Assembly: GCF_029360765.1 (NCBI RefSeq)
Contig: NZ_JARKNA010000027.1
Location: forward strand, 1 to 55,289
Direction: 5' to 3'
Origin: Terrimonas pollutisoli
Lineage (GTDB): Bacteria; Bacteroidota; Bacteroidia; Chitinophagales; Chitinophagaceae
Length of the DNA stretch: 55,289 bases
Part shown: positions 33,078-41,339 of the stretch, one piece after another
How positions within the stretch are numbered: position 1 is the stretch's first letter
Layout of the letters: each line of letters starts with the position of its first letter
Notes under the pieces: generated by a model
Database searches by the model: none
What the model was told of the DNA's origin: nothing
What the model saw: the letters and a program-made list of their open reading frames with translations, nothing else
Made by a program: the position numbers and the translations under genes

Positions 33078-34079
33078 TCAAATATTCAGCGCTTCTTTTC
33101 TTCGGCTGATCCGCTCCCGGATAATGCGGAAGAACTTGGATCTCTCCTTTTCACTGACAGCGCTGATGAGGGTGGAACGCTTCATCTGGTTTTGAAGATG
33201 ATTATAGAGATTTTCATTAAAAGCTATATCTCTTGACAGCATGAAATTGATAGTGCTGTGTGTTATATAGGAAAACTTTAATCCATCCGCTGTTATCAAC
33301 ATAGTATTGTCGCCAAGCAACACTTCATTAAAATACATTCTGAACCGTGCCATCGGTTTTTTCTCAGGATCATTATAATAGAATTTATAACCCAACGCTG
33401 CCTGTTCTTCCAGATGATTCCATAATTTTTCAACCGCCTCGTACAGCGCATAAGCATCCCGGTCCGATTGAAATACATGCCCGTCGAGATAAAAATCTAT
33501 TTGCCGGAAGATTATGCTCATGCTTTCAATATTCCAGATCTCAACGCTGGGTATTTGCTTGTAGAGAGTAAGCACTTTTTGATCAATAGCAAACAATTCG
33601 TCGGGGTAATCTGTAACGCTGAATTTTTTTCTTTCAAACTCGGGAAACTGGAAATACGTTTTCAGCCAGAAAAACCATTTGAAAGCGGCTATTTCACGCA
33701 AAACAAAATGATGAAATATCGGCATATCCTTGCAGGAGTAATAAAATTCTTTTTCCTTAAAACTGTTGATATACGCCACGTTCTGCAGCAGGCTGGTCAT
33801 ATATTCTTCAAACCGGAATGTTTTTTTATCAAGGTACTGTCCCTGGAACTGGATCGTACCATTGTTTATACTCATCAATTGATCCAGCGAAATGCGATAG
33901 TGAATGGCAATTTTATAAAGTTCCTCAAACGTAATTAGCTTTTCACCCCTCATCCGGCGATAGGCACTGTCAGTGCTTATTTCCAGTAATCCTGCTACTT
34001 CATCAGCAATAGATGCATCGGCCGGCAATTTCCTTTTAATGGCCTGGAAAATCAGTTGCTGTAGTTCCTGTACGTTCAT
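33078..34079 (-). CDS. Helix-turn-helix domain protein, paralogue 1
   Basis: The 333-residue protein has an N-terminal DNA-binding region of about 70 residues (VAGLLEISTDSAYRRMRGEKLITFEELYKIAIHYRISLDQLMS) resembling phage-repressor-like or BetR-like HTH domains, and a long C-terminal region with repeated aromatic-rich helices (FYYSCKDMPIFHHFVLREIAAFKWFFWLKTYFQFPEF). It is a paralogue of the next gene upstream on the same strand, 15 bases away. The C-terminal half has no recognised ligand-binding fold. It is likely a one-component regulator whose target is unknown. Confidence 0.78.
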   Translation of the reverse strand: MNVQELQQLIFQAIKRKLPADASIADEVAGLLEISTDSAYRRMRGEKLITFEELYKIAIHYRISLDQLMSINNGTIQFQGQYLDKKTFRFEEYMTSLLQNVAYINSFKEKEFYYSCKDMPIFHHFVLREIAAFKWFFWLKTYFQFPEFERKKFSVTDYPDELFAIDQKVLTLYKQIPSVEIWNIESMSIIFRQIDFYLDGHVFQSDRDAYALYEAVEKLWNHLEEQAALGYKFYYNDPEKKPMARFRMYFNEVLLGDNTMLITADGLKFSYITHSTINFMLSRDIAFNENLYNHLQNQMKRSTLISAVSEKERSKFFRIIRERISRRKEALNI

Positions 34080-34094
34080 ACTACCGGTTTTGAG

Positions 34095-35090
34095 TTAAAG
34101 ATTCTTTTTCCGTTCGTTAATCTTATTCAGCATGATGCCAAAAAATATGTTACGCTGTTTTTCGCTTGTTTCACTGATAATGGTTGATCTTTTCATCAGG
34201 TTTCGCAAATCCCCGTGGCAATAATTGCAGAATGCCTGGTCACGGGTAAAAATATAATTCAACCCATCATAGTTGAGAAAAACAGTTTTGGTATTATCTG
34301 TTTCCACCATGATCGTATTATCGCCCAGCAGTACACGGTTAAAGAAGAAGGTTAAATTATTCTTTTTCATCTCCCGGCTTTCATCCGGCATAAACTTACT
34401 GCCGTATTCTACCTGGTTTTTCAGGTGAAGGAATGTTGCTTCCAGCGATTCATACACCAGCTTTATATCGGAAGCCGATGAAAAATACCCCGAGTCTTTA
34501 TAAAACTCTATTTGCGAAATGGCTGCATTAACACATTCCGTATTCCAGATCTCGGTTGAAGGTACGCTGTTATAAAGCCTGCTTAATTCCTGGCTAAGTT
34601 CTATGATCTGTTTTGAAACACAATTCATAGTAAAATCTTTTCCACTGAAATCAGGATGCTGAATGATCGTTTTCATCCAAAAGAAGTAACGAAAGGCAAG
34701 CAGTGGCTCATAATAGAAATTATGAAAAATGGGCATGTCTTTGGTCCGGTAGACGATCTCTTTATGAATAAAACTGCTGATGTATATCATTTGTTTCAGC
34801 AATTCTTTGAGATACTGTTCGTAGGTATAGGTTTGGGTATTCACACGAACATTCTGAAAAAGGGTGGAGCCTCCCTGCACGTTTAAAATATGATCCAGCG
34901 ACAATTTGAAGTAATTACAAAGTTCCCTGGCTTCGTCCAGAACAATCGGTGTTTCGCCCCGGATACGGCGGTAGGCGCTGTCGCTGCTGATATGAAGTAT
35001 TTCGGCCACGGAATCAACTACGGCTATATGCGGAGGCAAAAGCTCCTTGATCCGCTGGAAAAGAAATTCCTGAGATGGATAGTTAGCCAT
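34095..35090 (-). CDS. Helix-turn-helix domain protein, paralogue 2
   Basis: This 331-residue protein matches its downstream neighbour along its length, with the same HTH pattern (VAEILHISSDSAYRRIRGETPIVLDEARELCNYFKLSLDHILN), the MPIFHNFYYEPLLAFRYFFWMKTIIQHPDF block, and the final LLGDNTIMVETDNTKTVFLNYDGLNYIFTRD block. A tandem duplication seems likely. The two are separated by 15 bases and probably form one transcript starting from the region at 35091-35395. Family members of this type are numerous in Chitinophagaceae, but no target or ligand has been established to my knowledge. Confidence 0.78.
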   Translation of the reverse strand: MANYPSQEFLFQRIKELLPPHIAVVDSVAEILHISSDSAYRRIRGETPIVLDEARELCNYFKLSLDHILNVQGGSTLFQNVRVNTQTYTYEQYLKELLKQMIYISSFIHKEIVYRTKDMPIFHNFYYEPLLAFRYFFWMKTIIQHPDFSGKDFTMNCVSKQIIELSQELSRLYNSVPSTEIWNTECVNAAISQIEFYKDSGYFSSASDIKLVYESLEATFLHLKNQVEYGSKFMPDESREMKKNNLTFFFNRVLLGDNTIMVETDNTKTVFLNYDGLNYIFTRDQAFCNYCHGDLRNLMKRSTIISETSEKQRNIFFGIMLNKINERKKNL

Positions 35091-35395
35091 GGTTGGTGGT
35101 TGAGAGGCCAGTTTGCAAAAGCTGCAGAGCCTTTACAGAAAGTTAGACCAATTTATCAAAAACTGCAAATGCCCGGAACCGGGGCAATGTATCAGTTTGC
35201 AATTACTTATTCCACAAAGCCGTAAAGAACAGTAAGAAATACTTTGTGATCTCTGTGTCTCTTTGTGTGGGAGACTGAGACACTATCCAAACCCGGCAGT
35301 TGCAAAAGTTGCAAGTCAAAGAAACGTTAAGACAAAATTCAATTATATACCCGCTTTGTGGTATAGTAATTTGGCAGTAACAAAAACAAAACATT
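35091..35395. other. Divergent intergenic region with an inverted repeat
   Basis: The 305 bases between the HTH gene and the small hypothetical gene show no credible open frame. TATACC at 35346-35351 and GGTATA at 35360-35365 form an inverted repeat with a core of CGCTTTGT, about 30 bases before the next start, and could be a promoter with an operator. Confidence 0.4.
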
Positions 35396-35725
35396 ATGAA
35401 ACCCGAAATAAACAACCAGGAAATACTGCTTTTTATAGACAGCCGTTTCTGCAGCCGGGAATTTTGCAGCCGCGATACCAAATTGCAGGGACTAAACCTG
35501 AACCTTCACAGGGAACAATTGGAAAATGCCTGCTGGGCAGGAATGCTTTTCGAAATGCTTCCCGAATTGAAAGATGCCTGTCCGTTCGGCAACAAAGTTC
35601 TTATCTGGGATATTCATTCAGCCGGACATCTTCTGCTGGTAAACCAGGGCCACAGCCCTCAGCCCGTTGAAAAGCCATTTTCCCTGGACCCTTATCTTTT
35701 TTTGGATGATGTAAGAAGCAATTGA
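35396..35725 (+). CDS. Small hypothetical protein
   Basis: The 109-residue product begins MKPEINNQEILLFIDSRFCSREFCSRDTKLQG and ends HSPQPVEKPFSLDPYLFLDDVRSN. It has no signal peptide or membrane segment and four cysteines, two of them in an FCSREFCS pattern. It is coded in a region with normal base composition. No family was recognised. It is divergent from the HTH pair and upstream of the AraC-type regulator, with which it may or may not be linked. A functional gene is likely because no competing frame fits as well. Confidence 0.55.
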   Translation: MKPEINNQEILLFIDSRFCSREFCSRDTKLQGLNLNLHREQLENACWAGMLFEMLPELKDACPFGNKVLIWDIHSAGHLLLVNQGHSPQPVEKPFSLDPYLFLDDVRSN

Positions 35726-35925
35726 TCCCTTGCGTTTTAGCTATCTTTTGCATCCGCCGGCGATTGCAAATTGGCAGTTGGATGTTCTCAATTGGTATCC
35801 GGCCTCGTCACCTGTTTGCAAATGCAGTGCGGTTAGCGACTAATAAGTGAGAACCCGGATGAAAATGAGTCGTTTGCCATAAAAGAGAGATTTATTTGAA
35901 TTGGTAAATTTTAATACTCAGCAAT

Positions 35926-36759
35926 ATGGTTTCAGCTACTGAAATAAAACCCGCTGTCATTTTGCAGCCCTATGTTCGGTGTTATGCACTTCGTGTATTC
36001 AATACCGGGGAATCGGTTTTGCAAAAACCATTACATGCATTGAATGAGTGCTATATGACATTCTTTTTAAAGGATAAATTTTGTTATTCGATTGAAGAGA
36101 ACGGTAGGAAGAAAAAAGTCTCCGACAACGTTTATTTTCTATCTACCCAGTCGGCAGGTTGTGGCTACTTTAAAGGAGATTTTATTTTGTTTAATATCGA
36201 ATTTAAAGCCAATGGTTTTTTTGCTGTATTTGGCATTCCCCAAAAAATATTAATGAATACTTTTCTACGGGCTGAAGACATTTTCGGAAATGATTATTCT
36301 GTAATGAGGGAGCAGTTGGAGTCCTCACAGGATATTGCAGAACTGGGAATGTATATGGACACATACCTGGTAACAAAACTCTTGGCCCAAAAGCATAAAC
36401 ATTACACACCTGTTATTGCAAACGTTGCCAACAATATTTTAAAAAATAATGGGTTAGCGTCCATTGACAGCCTTGCCCTTTATGCAAATATGAGCTTACG
36501 GAATTTTGAAAGAAGATTTATTAATGAAGTGGGGATGCCGCCGAAATTATTTATGCGAATCACAAGATTTTATACTGCTCTCCAGGATAAGATGATCGAT
36601 CCGCAAAAAAGCTGGACCAGTATCTGCTACAACAGAGGCTATTTTGACCAGGCACATTTAATAAAGGAATTCAGGGAGTTTACTTCAAAAGCACCGGAAG
36701 AACTTTTCAGAATTACTCCGCTTCTCAAAGAAAGCTTTTCGGAAAAAGTGGAGCTATAA
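35926..36759 (+). CDS. AraC-family transcriptional regulator (DUF6597-type N-terminus)
   Basis: The 277-residue protein has an N-terminal sensing region (about 1-150) beginning with AVILQPYVRCYALRVF, the layout of DUF6597-type AraC regulators, and a C-terminal AraC double HTH (about 170-270) with LALYANMSLRNFERRFINEVGMPPKLFMRITRF and TSICYNRGYFDQAHLIKEFREFTSKAPEEL. It lies upstream of, and in the same orientation as, the TonB-dependent receptor cluster, separated by 370 bases, so it may regulate that cluster; this is inference from position only. Confidence 0.88.
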   Translation: MVSATEIKPAVILQPYVRCYALRVFNTGESVLQKPLHALNECYMTFFLKDKFCYSIEENGRKKKVSDNVYFLSTQSAGCGYFKGDFILFNIEFKANGFFAVFGIPQKILMNTFLRAEDIFGNDYSVMREQLESSQDIAELGMYMDTYLVTKLLAQKHKHYTPVIANVANNILKNNGLASIDSLALYANMSLRNFERRFINEVGMPPKLFMRITRFYTALQDKMIDPQKSWTSICYNRGYFDQAHLIKEFREFTSKAPEELFRITPLLKESFSEKVEL

Positions 36760-37129
36760 AGTTGTCGTTTATTTACAATCCGGCCTGACCCTGTTAAAAT
36801 AATTTTGGGTATGAAATGATTTTAGAACATTATCACCGTGATGCTGCTGAATTAAAGAGCTGCTGATAAAATTGAAAAAGCCCTTCTAAAGACCAGCTTT
36901 AAAAATTGTTCCTGAGCACTGCTATTGATGCAGTGAACTGCTGAATTAAAATAAAATCAGCGCCGGCAAAATCTTTGTCCCCACAGGATCCTTTGCAAAA
37001 CACATTTTCAGACAATTCATTCATACGATACCCACATAACTAAAAAGGAGAACCCGGAAAATCCTTTAAAGAGTACGGCGCATTTGCCGAAAGGCGACAG
37101 GAGTAGGCACTAAAACAAAACTTTTTACT
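36760..37129. other. 370-base leader region of the TonB-dependent receptor
   Basis: No gene is seen. Short repeated phrases occur early (GCTGAATTAAA three times in slightly varied form). ATCCTTTG at about 36989-36996 is a weak promoter candidate. From there, the last 100 bases hold CGGC/GCCG hairpin material (37076-37089) and segments resembling parts of a B12-type riboswitch (GGAGAACCCGGAAAATCC and GACAGGAGTAGGCAC), but the complete consensus is not there. Confidence 0.4.
37050..37118 (+). promoter_or_regulatory. Possible structured 5' leader or riboswitch-like element
   Basis: This segment includes AAAAGGAGAACCCGGAAAATCC, a CGGC-GCATTT-GCCG hairpin and GACAGGAGTAGGCAC, followed by an A-rich tail to the ATG at 37130. 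The order resembles the core and B12-box part of a cobalamin riboswitch, but key elements (a clear P1 partner, the CCCGC loop) are not seen. Treat it as a structured-RNA candidate. Confidence 0.3.
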
Positions 37130-39847
37130 ATGAGAAAGTTTGCATGGCTATTTATAACAGCATTAATTGCTTTATCGCCTGCAGTTTTTTCCCAGCCTCA
37201 AAAAATTACTATCAAAGGAAAATTAACCGATGATAAAAATAGTCCTGTGGCTGATGCGTCGGTGATGGTAAAGAATGCAGGCAATGGCACTACCACTGAT
37301 ACCAAAGGAAATTTTCAGTTGACCGTTTCTTCTCTTCCGGTTACACTATTGATCTCCCATATCAGCTTTCTGAATGAGGAAATTAAAGTTGATAACACAA
37401 ACGAAGTGATCATTAGTATGAAGCCTGTTTCCGGATTGCAGGAAGAAGTATTGCTGGTTACAAAAGGCATTCCTACTAAAATTAAGGATGCTCCTTTTTC
37501 TGCAGAAATGATCGGCCACCGGCGCATACGGCAGTTGCCCACTACTTCTGCTTACGATGCCGTTGTTTATCTCAAAGGCGCAGACCAAACCAGTTCAAGC
37601 CTTACATTTAAAACACCCAGTACCCGTGGTTTTAACGGAAGTGGCAGCACACGGGTAAATCAATTGGTAGATGGCATGGATAACCAGGCCCCGGGGTTAA
37701 ATTTCTTTGTAGGCAATTTTGCCGGCCTTACTGAACTGGATATGGAGAGTGTTGAATTATTGCCCGGCGCTTCATCAGCATTGTACGGGCCCGGGGGTAT
37801 GAATGGCACTGTGCTTATTAACAGTAAAAATCCTTTTAAACACCCGGGATTAAGTGTGATGATAAAACCGGGTATTATGCACCTTGGTAAAGGCGGAAGA
37901 GAAAATGCTTCTATGTATAATGATTATTCTTTTCGCTGGGCAAAGAAATTCAATGAAAGAGTTGCATTCAAGCTAAGTGCTCAATACATACAGGCAGATG
38001 ACTGGCTTGCGGGTGATACATCCAACTATTTGCGTTCAGGGACTTCGGGAAAATTGATACCAGGCACAAGGGCAACCGATCCTAACTATGATGGGGTAAA
38101 TGTTTATGGAGATGAAACTTCAGTCAATATTCATGATGTTGCCCTATTAATGGAGACAGGTGGTTTCTTACCTCCCGGTGCTTCACAATTGGTACCTGAT
38201 CTTAATGCATCCCGTACAGGCTACCATGAAAGAGATATAATTGATCCTAAAACAAAAAATATTAAACTATCAGGTGCATTTCATTATAAACTTACTCACA
38301 AAATTGAAGCCCAAATAATGGGATATTGGTCAACCGGCAATACGGTTTACACAGATGATAATCGTTATGCATTAAAAGGAATCAAGATTGGGCAATACAA
38401 ACTCGAATTGAAACACAAGAATTGGTTTTTTAGAACTTATACAACACAGGAAGATGCTGGTGAAGCATATAGCGCAACGGTAGCTACTCAATACTTTAAT
38501 GAAGCATGGAAACTGAGCCAGCAATGGTATCCTGAATACGTTGGCGCCTTTGTAACAGGAGCCGGACAAATTTTTCAGTCAGTATTAATGAACGGAGGCA
38601 CCCTTGCACAGGCGCAGGCAGCAGTAGTAAATGCAGCGCCACAGTTGCATGCCGCAGGAAGAGCATACGCCGACCAGGGCCGTCCTGAAGCCGGTTCAGC
38701 TTTATTCAATCAAATCTTTGAACAGGTAAGAAAAACTCCCATCCCCAATGGCGGCATGTTCAAAGAAAAATCACAACTATGGATGACGGAAGGACAATAT
38801 ACTCTGGGTGATGCTGCAAGAAATGCCGAAGTCATCGTGGGCGGAAATTATAAAAAATATATTTTGAACTCGTCCGGCACTTTGTTTATTGATACGTTAA
38901 AACCTATTGGCATCAATGAAGTGGGAGCTTACTCACAAATAACTAAAAAACTGTTTCAACAAGCACTTACTTTAATTGCCTCTGGCCGTTTTGATAAGAA
39001 TGAAAATTTCAAAGCCCAATTCACTCCACGATTTGCTGCGCTGATCAGGCTGGCAAAAGACAATAATCTCCGGATGTCATACCAGACAGCTTATCGCTTT
39101 CCCGGTAACCTGGCACAATGGATTCGTCTGGATGTAGGTGGTGATTACCTGCTGCTGGGCGGATTGCCTTGGGTAATGGATTATATGCATGCCGATAAAA
39201 ACCCTGTTTATCAAATCGGAGGTCCCGCAACTCCATATGAATACAAAGAGTTCAAACCTGAAACGATGCGTTCCTTTGAAATCGGTTATAAAGGAGTAAT
39301 TAAAAACAAACTGTTGATAGATGCTTATGGCTATGTTGGAAAGTATAAAGATTTTATCGGCAGGATAGGATTGTACCAACCTGCTACCGGCGAAGCTTTT
39401 TCCATTACAGTTAACAGCAGCAATAAAGTAAAAACCTATGGCTTTGGACTTGGAATGGATTACAGGATGAACAATAACTATTCAGTATTCTTTAATGCCT
39501 ACTCTGATGTCATCACCGATGTGCCTTCAGGTTTCAAAGCTTATTTCAACGCACCAAAGTATCGTTTCAATACAGGTTTCGGCAATTCAGGATTGGGCAA
39601 AAAAGAATTGTTCAGTTTTAATGTGATGATGCGCTGGCAGGATGCATTTGAATGGGAAGGCGAATTGGCAAATGGCCCGCTGGATGCATTCGCTACTGTA
39701 GATGCACAGGTGAGTTATAAACTGTCCAAAATCAAATCAACCTTGAGATTGGGTGGAACTAATATTTTCAATCATTACTACAAAAATGCTTACGCTAATC
39801 CAGCCATCGGCGGTTTGTACTATGCCGCTTACATCTATAACTTTTAA
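37130..39847 (+). CDS. TonB-dependent receptor with carboxypeptidase-like regulatory domain
   Basis: The 905-residue outer-membrane protein has a signal peptide (about 1-21, ending VFSQ), a carboxypeptidase-like beta domain (about 25-105; GKLTDDKNSPVADASVMVKNAG...KGNFQLTV), a plug domain (about 115-235; including NQLVDGMDNQAPGLNFF and SVELLPGASSALYGPGGMNGTVLI), and a beta-barrel that ends with an aromatic residue (YYAAYIYNF). No SusD partner follows, unlike polysaccharide-utilisation loci. Such SusD-free receptors carry iron complexes, vitamins or other ligands using TonB energy. The downstream genes are lipid-type enzymes, so a lipid-like ligand is possible but unproven. Confidence 0.9.
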   Translation: MRKFAWLFITALIALSPAVFSQPQKITIKGKLTDDKNSPVADASVMVKNAGNGTTTDTKGNFQLTVSSLPVTLLISHISFLNEEIKVDNTNEVIISMKPVSGLQEEVLLVTKGIPTKIKDAPFSAEMIGHRRIRQLPTTSAYDAVVYLKGADQTSSSLTFKTPSTRGFNGSGSTRVNQLVDGMDNQAPGLNFFVGNFAGLTELDMESVELLPGASSALYGPGGMNGTVLINSKNPFKHPGLSVMIKPGIMHLGKGGRENASMYNDYSFRWAKKFNERVAFKLSAQYIQADDWLAGDTSNYLRSGTSGKLIPGTRATDPNYDGVNVYGDETSVNIHDVALLMETGGFLPPGASQLVPDLNASRTGYHERDIIDPKTKNIKLSGAFHYKLTHKIEAQIMGYWSTGNTVYTDDNRYALKGIKIGQYKLELKHKNWFFRTYTTQEDAGEAYSATVATQYFNEAWKLSQQWYPEYVGAFVTGAGQIFQSVLMNGGTLAQAQAAVVNAAPQLHAAGRAYADQGRPEAGSALFNQIFEQVRKTPIPNGGMFKEKSQLWMTEGQYTLGDAARNAEVIVGGNYKKYILNSSGTLFIDTLKPIGINEVGAYSQITKKLFQQALTLIASGRFDKNENFKAQFTPRFAALIRLAKDNNLRMSYQTAYRFPGNLAQWIRLDVGGDYLLLGGLPWVMDYMHADKNPVYQIGGPATPYEYKEFKPETMRSFEIGYKGVIKNKLLIDAYGYVGKYKDFIGRIGLYQPATGEAFSITVNSSNKVKTYGFGLGMDYRMNNNYSVFFNAYSDVITDVPSGFKAYFNAPKYRFNTGFGNSGLGKKELFSFNVMMRWQDAFEWEGELANGPLDAFATVDAQVSYKLSKIKSTLRLGGTNIFNHYYKNAYANPAIGGLYYAAYIYNF

Positions 39848-39928
39848 ACAACTCCAATAAACAGTTTCTCCCGTTAATCATTAAACCACCCCGTCCCGGT
39901 ATCCAACCCGGGACGGTTTCCTGAACCA

Positions 39929-39959
39929 TTAACCCTGTCTGCCGACAGGCAGGCATTAA
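39929..39959. repeat. TTAA-bounded palindromic repeat, copy B
   Basis: TTAA flanks the near-palindromic core CCCTGTCTGCCGACAGGCAG. It matches the copy at 14594-14623 in the opposite orientation at about 90 percent. It lies between the receptor gene and the DUF6134 gene. Confidence 0.65.
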
Positions 39960-39972
39960 ACCTTCCCTTTTT

Positions 39973-40656
39973 ATGATTCCCACAATTATTTTCCTGCTGC
40001 TGCGCAGGTACGGGAAAACTCATCCCGCAAAAGCCGAGCAGCTTGCGCTCCTGCTGCGAAAAGCAGGTAAATTCTTCTTCATATTCATCTTACTTATTCT
40101 TACCTGTTATATTGCTTTTTCTCAAACAAGCCAATTGCAATACAGTGTCAAAAGAAAAGGAGCACAGATTGGCATCATCTCCTTTACGCAACAATTTGTT
40201 GGTAACAAAAGAGTGTTTAAAGTAGAATCGGAAATAAAAACCAGGATACTTTTTTTGTTTACAGCCATTGGCCAGGAAGAATCGGTATATGAAAATGGCA
40301 TAATGATATCATCTTTCGTTTATCAAAAGCTGAATGGTAATGAACAGGTGAATAAGAAAACAACCCTGGTTGGCAGGAATTATATTGTTTCAAAAGGAAA
40401 TCATTCGGAAACACTGAGCAACTATCCAATTTTTTATAACATGATTTGTCTTTATGCAAAAGAACCTGTTGATGTGCCAAAGGTTTATTCTGACAAATCG
40501 CAGCAATTCCTCGATATTCAAACTATAGGCGATCATCATTACAGGATCAAATTCCCTGATGGCAATTACAATGAATATTTCTACCAGGATGGGCTCTGCA
40601 CAAGAGTAGAAGTACATCACAAGTTTTACCGGTCATCATTTGAACTTATAAATTAA
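39973..40656 (+). CDS. DUF6134 family secreted protein
   Basis: The 227-residue product contains a hydrophobic segment at about residues 32-47 (GKFFFIFILLILTCYIAF) followed by SQ, then a beta-rich domain with LQYSVKRKGAQIGIISFTQQF, the LYAKEPVDVPKVYSDKSQQFLDIQTIGDHHYRIKFPDGNYNEYFY block, and CTRVEVHHKF near the end. This fits the DUF6134 family of periplasmic proteins of unknown function. The N-terminus is unusual: the first 30 residues contain an LLLRRYGK / LLLRKAGK duplication, so the true start may be further inside. It heads a run of tightly spaced genes (next gene 5 bases downstream). Confidence 0.72.
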   Translation: MIPTIIFLLLRRYGKTHPAKAEQLALLLRKAGKFFFIFILLILTCYIAFSQTSQLQYSVKRKGAQIGIISFTQQFVGNKRVFKVESEIKTRILFLFTAIGQEESVYENGIMISSFVYQKLNGNEQVNKKTTLVGRNYIVSKGNHSETLSNYPIFYNMICLYAKEPVDVPKVYSDKSQQFLDIQTIGDHHYRIKFPDGNYNEYFYQDGLCTRVEVHHKFYRSSFELIN

Positions 40657-40661
40657 ATACA

Positions 40662-41339
40662 ATGATACCGGACATTCAATTCATCATACTGGCAATATGT
40701 TATTGCCTGCTCTTCCTTCTTTGCTTTGCTGTTTACAAAATGAAAAGCGAAAACCTGGTATCGGAAAAAGTAATGAATGGTAACTGGCTGCTACTTCATT
40801 TGCGTCATGCAGGAGGAATTATCATTACGGCTGTTTTGCCTTCTTTTCTTTTACCTGTCATCAGGGAAGATATATTGGCCTGGCCCGCCCCGGTTGACGT
40901 AGTTCAGGTGTTCTTTTTGTCCATAACAGCTTTGCTCCTGGTATTATTAGTGATTCAGAACAATCGTGGCCTACTTGCAGAGAGAGCCGTTGTTTATAAA
41001 TATGCATTTCTTCAGGCAAGCACTCACCTGCTGTTACGATCTTCGTTTTTGGCATGTTATGAATGGTTTTTCAGGGGCTGCATCCTGTTTAGCTGTATAG
41101 AAAACTTTGGCGTTATCGCCGCTATCGGCATCAACCTTGTATTGTATGTACTTATCCATTCATTCAATGGAAAAAAAGAAATGTATGGGTCAATTCCCTT
41201 TGGTTTGATTCTTTGTGTATTCACTATTTGGTATCAATCGGTTTGGCCGGCCATTTTGCTTCATTTGATGTTGTCATCATCACATGAAGTTTTTCTCTTG
41301 TCAGTTTTTTTTAATAAAAAATCAAAACCTGTTTTATGA
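40662..41339 (+). CDS. CPBP-like intramembrane protein with altered catalytic motif
   Basis: The 225-residue protein has about six membrane segments and the family order of motifs: ACYEWFFRGCILF (residues about 127-139), LYVLIHSFNG and WPAILLHLMLSSSHE. In active CPBP (Rce1/Abi) proteases, motif 1 is EExxxR; here the first Glu position is Tyr (YEWFFR). The Asn/Asp of motif 3 is Ser (HLMLS). Loss of the first Glu suggests an inactive or changed activity. It lies within the operon between DUF6134 and the epimerase-like gene, overlapping the latter by four bases, so co-translation is likely. Confidence 0.6.
   Translation: MIPDIQFIILAICYCLLFLLCFAVYKMKSENLVSEKVMNGNWLLLHLRHAGGIIITAVLPSFLLPVIREDILAWPAPVDVVQVFFLSITALLLVLLVIQNNRGLLAERAVVYKYAFLQASTHLLLRSSFLACYEWFFRGCILFSCIENFGVIAAIGINLVLYVLIHSFNGKKEMYGSIPFGLILCVFTIWYQSVWPAILLHLMLSSSHEVFLLSVFFNKKSKPVL

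Noticed and set aside
37020..37129. Complete cobalamin riboswitch
   Set aside because: Only fragments are similar; the P1 partner, GGTG and CCCGC elements are not seen, so a full riboswitch call is not supported and it is kept only as a low-confidence candidate.
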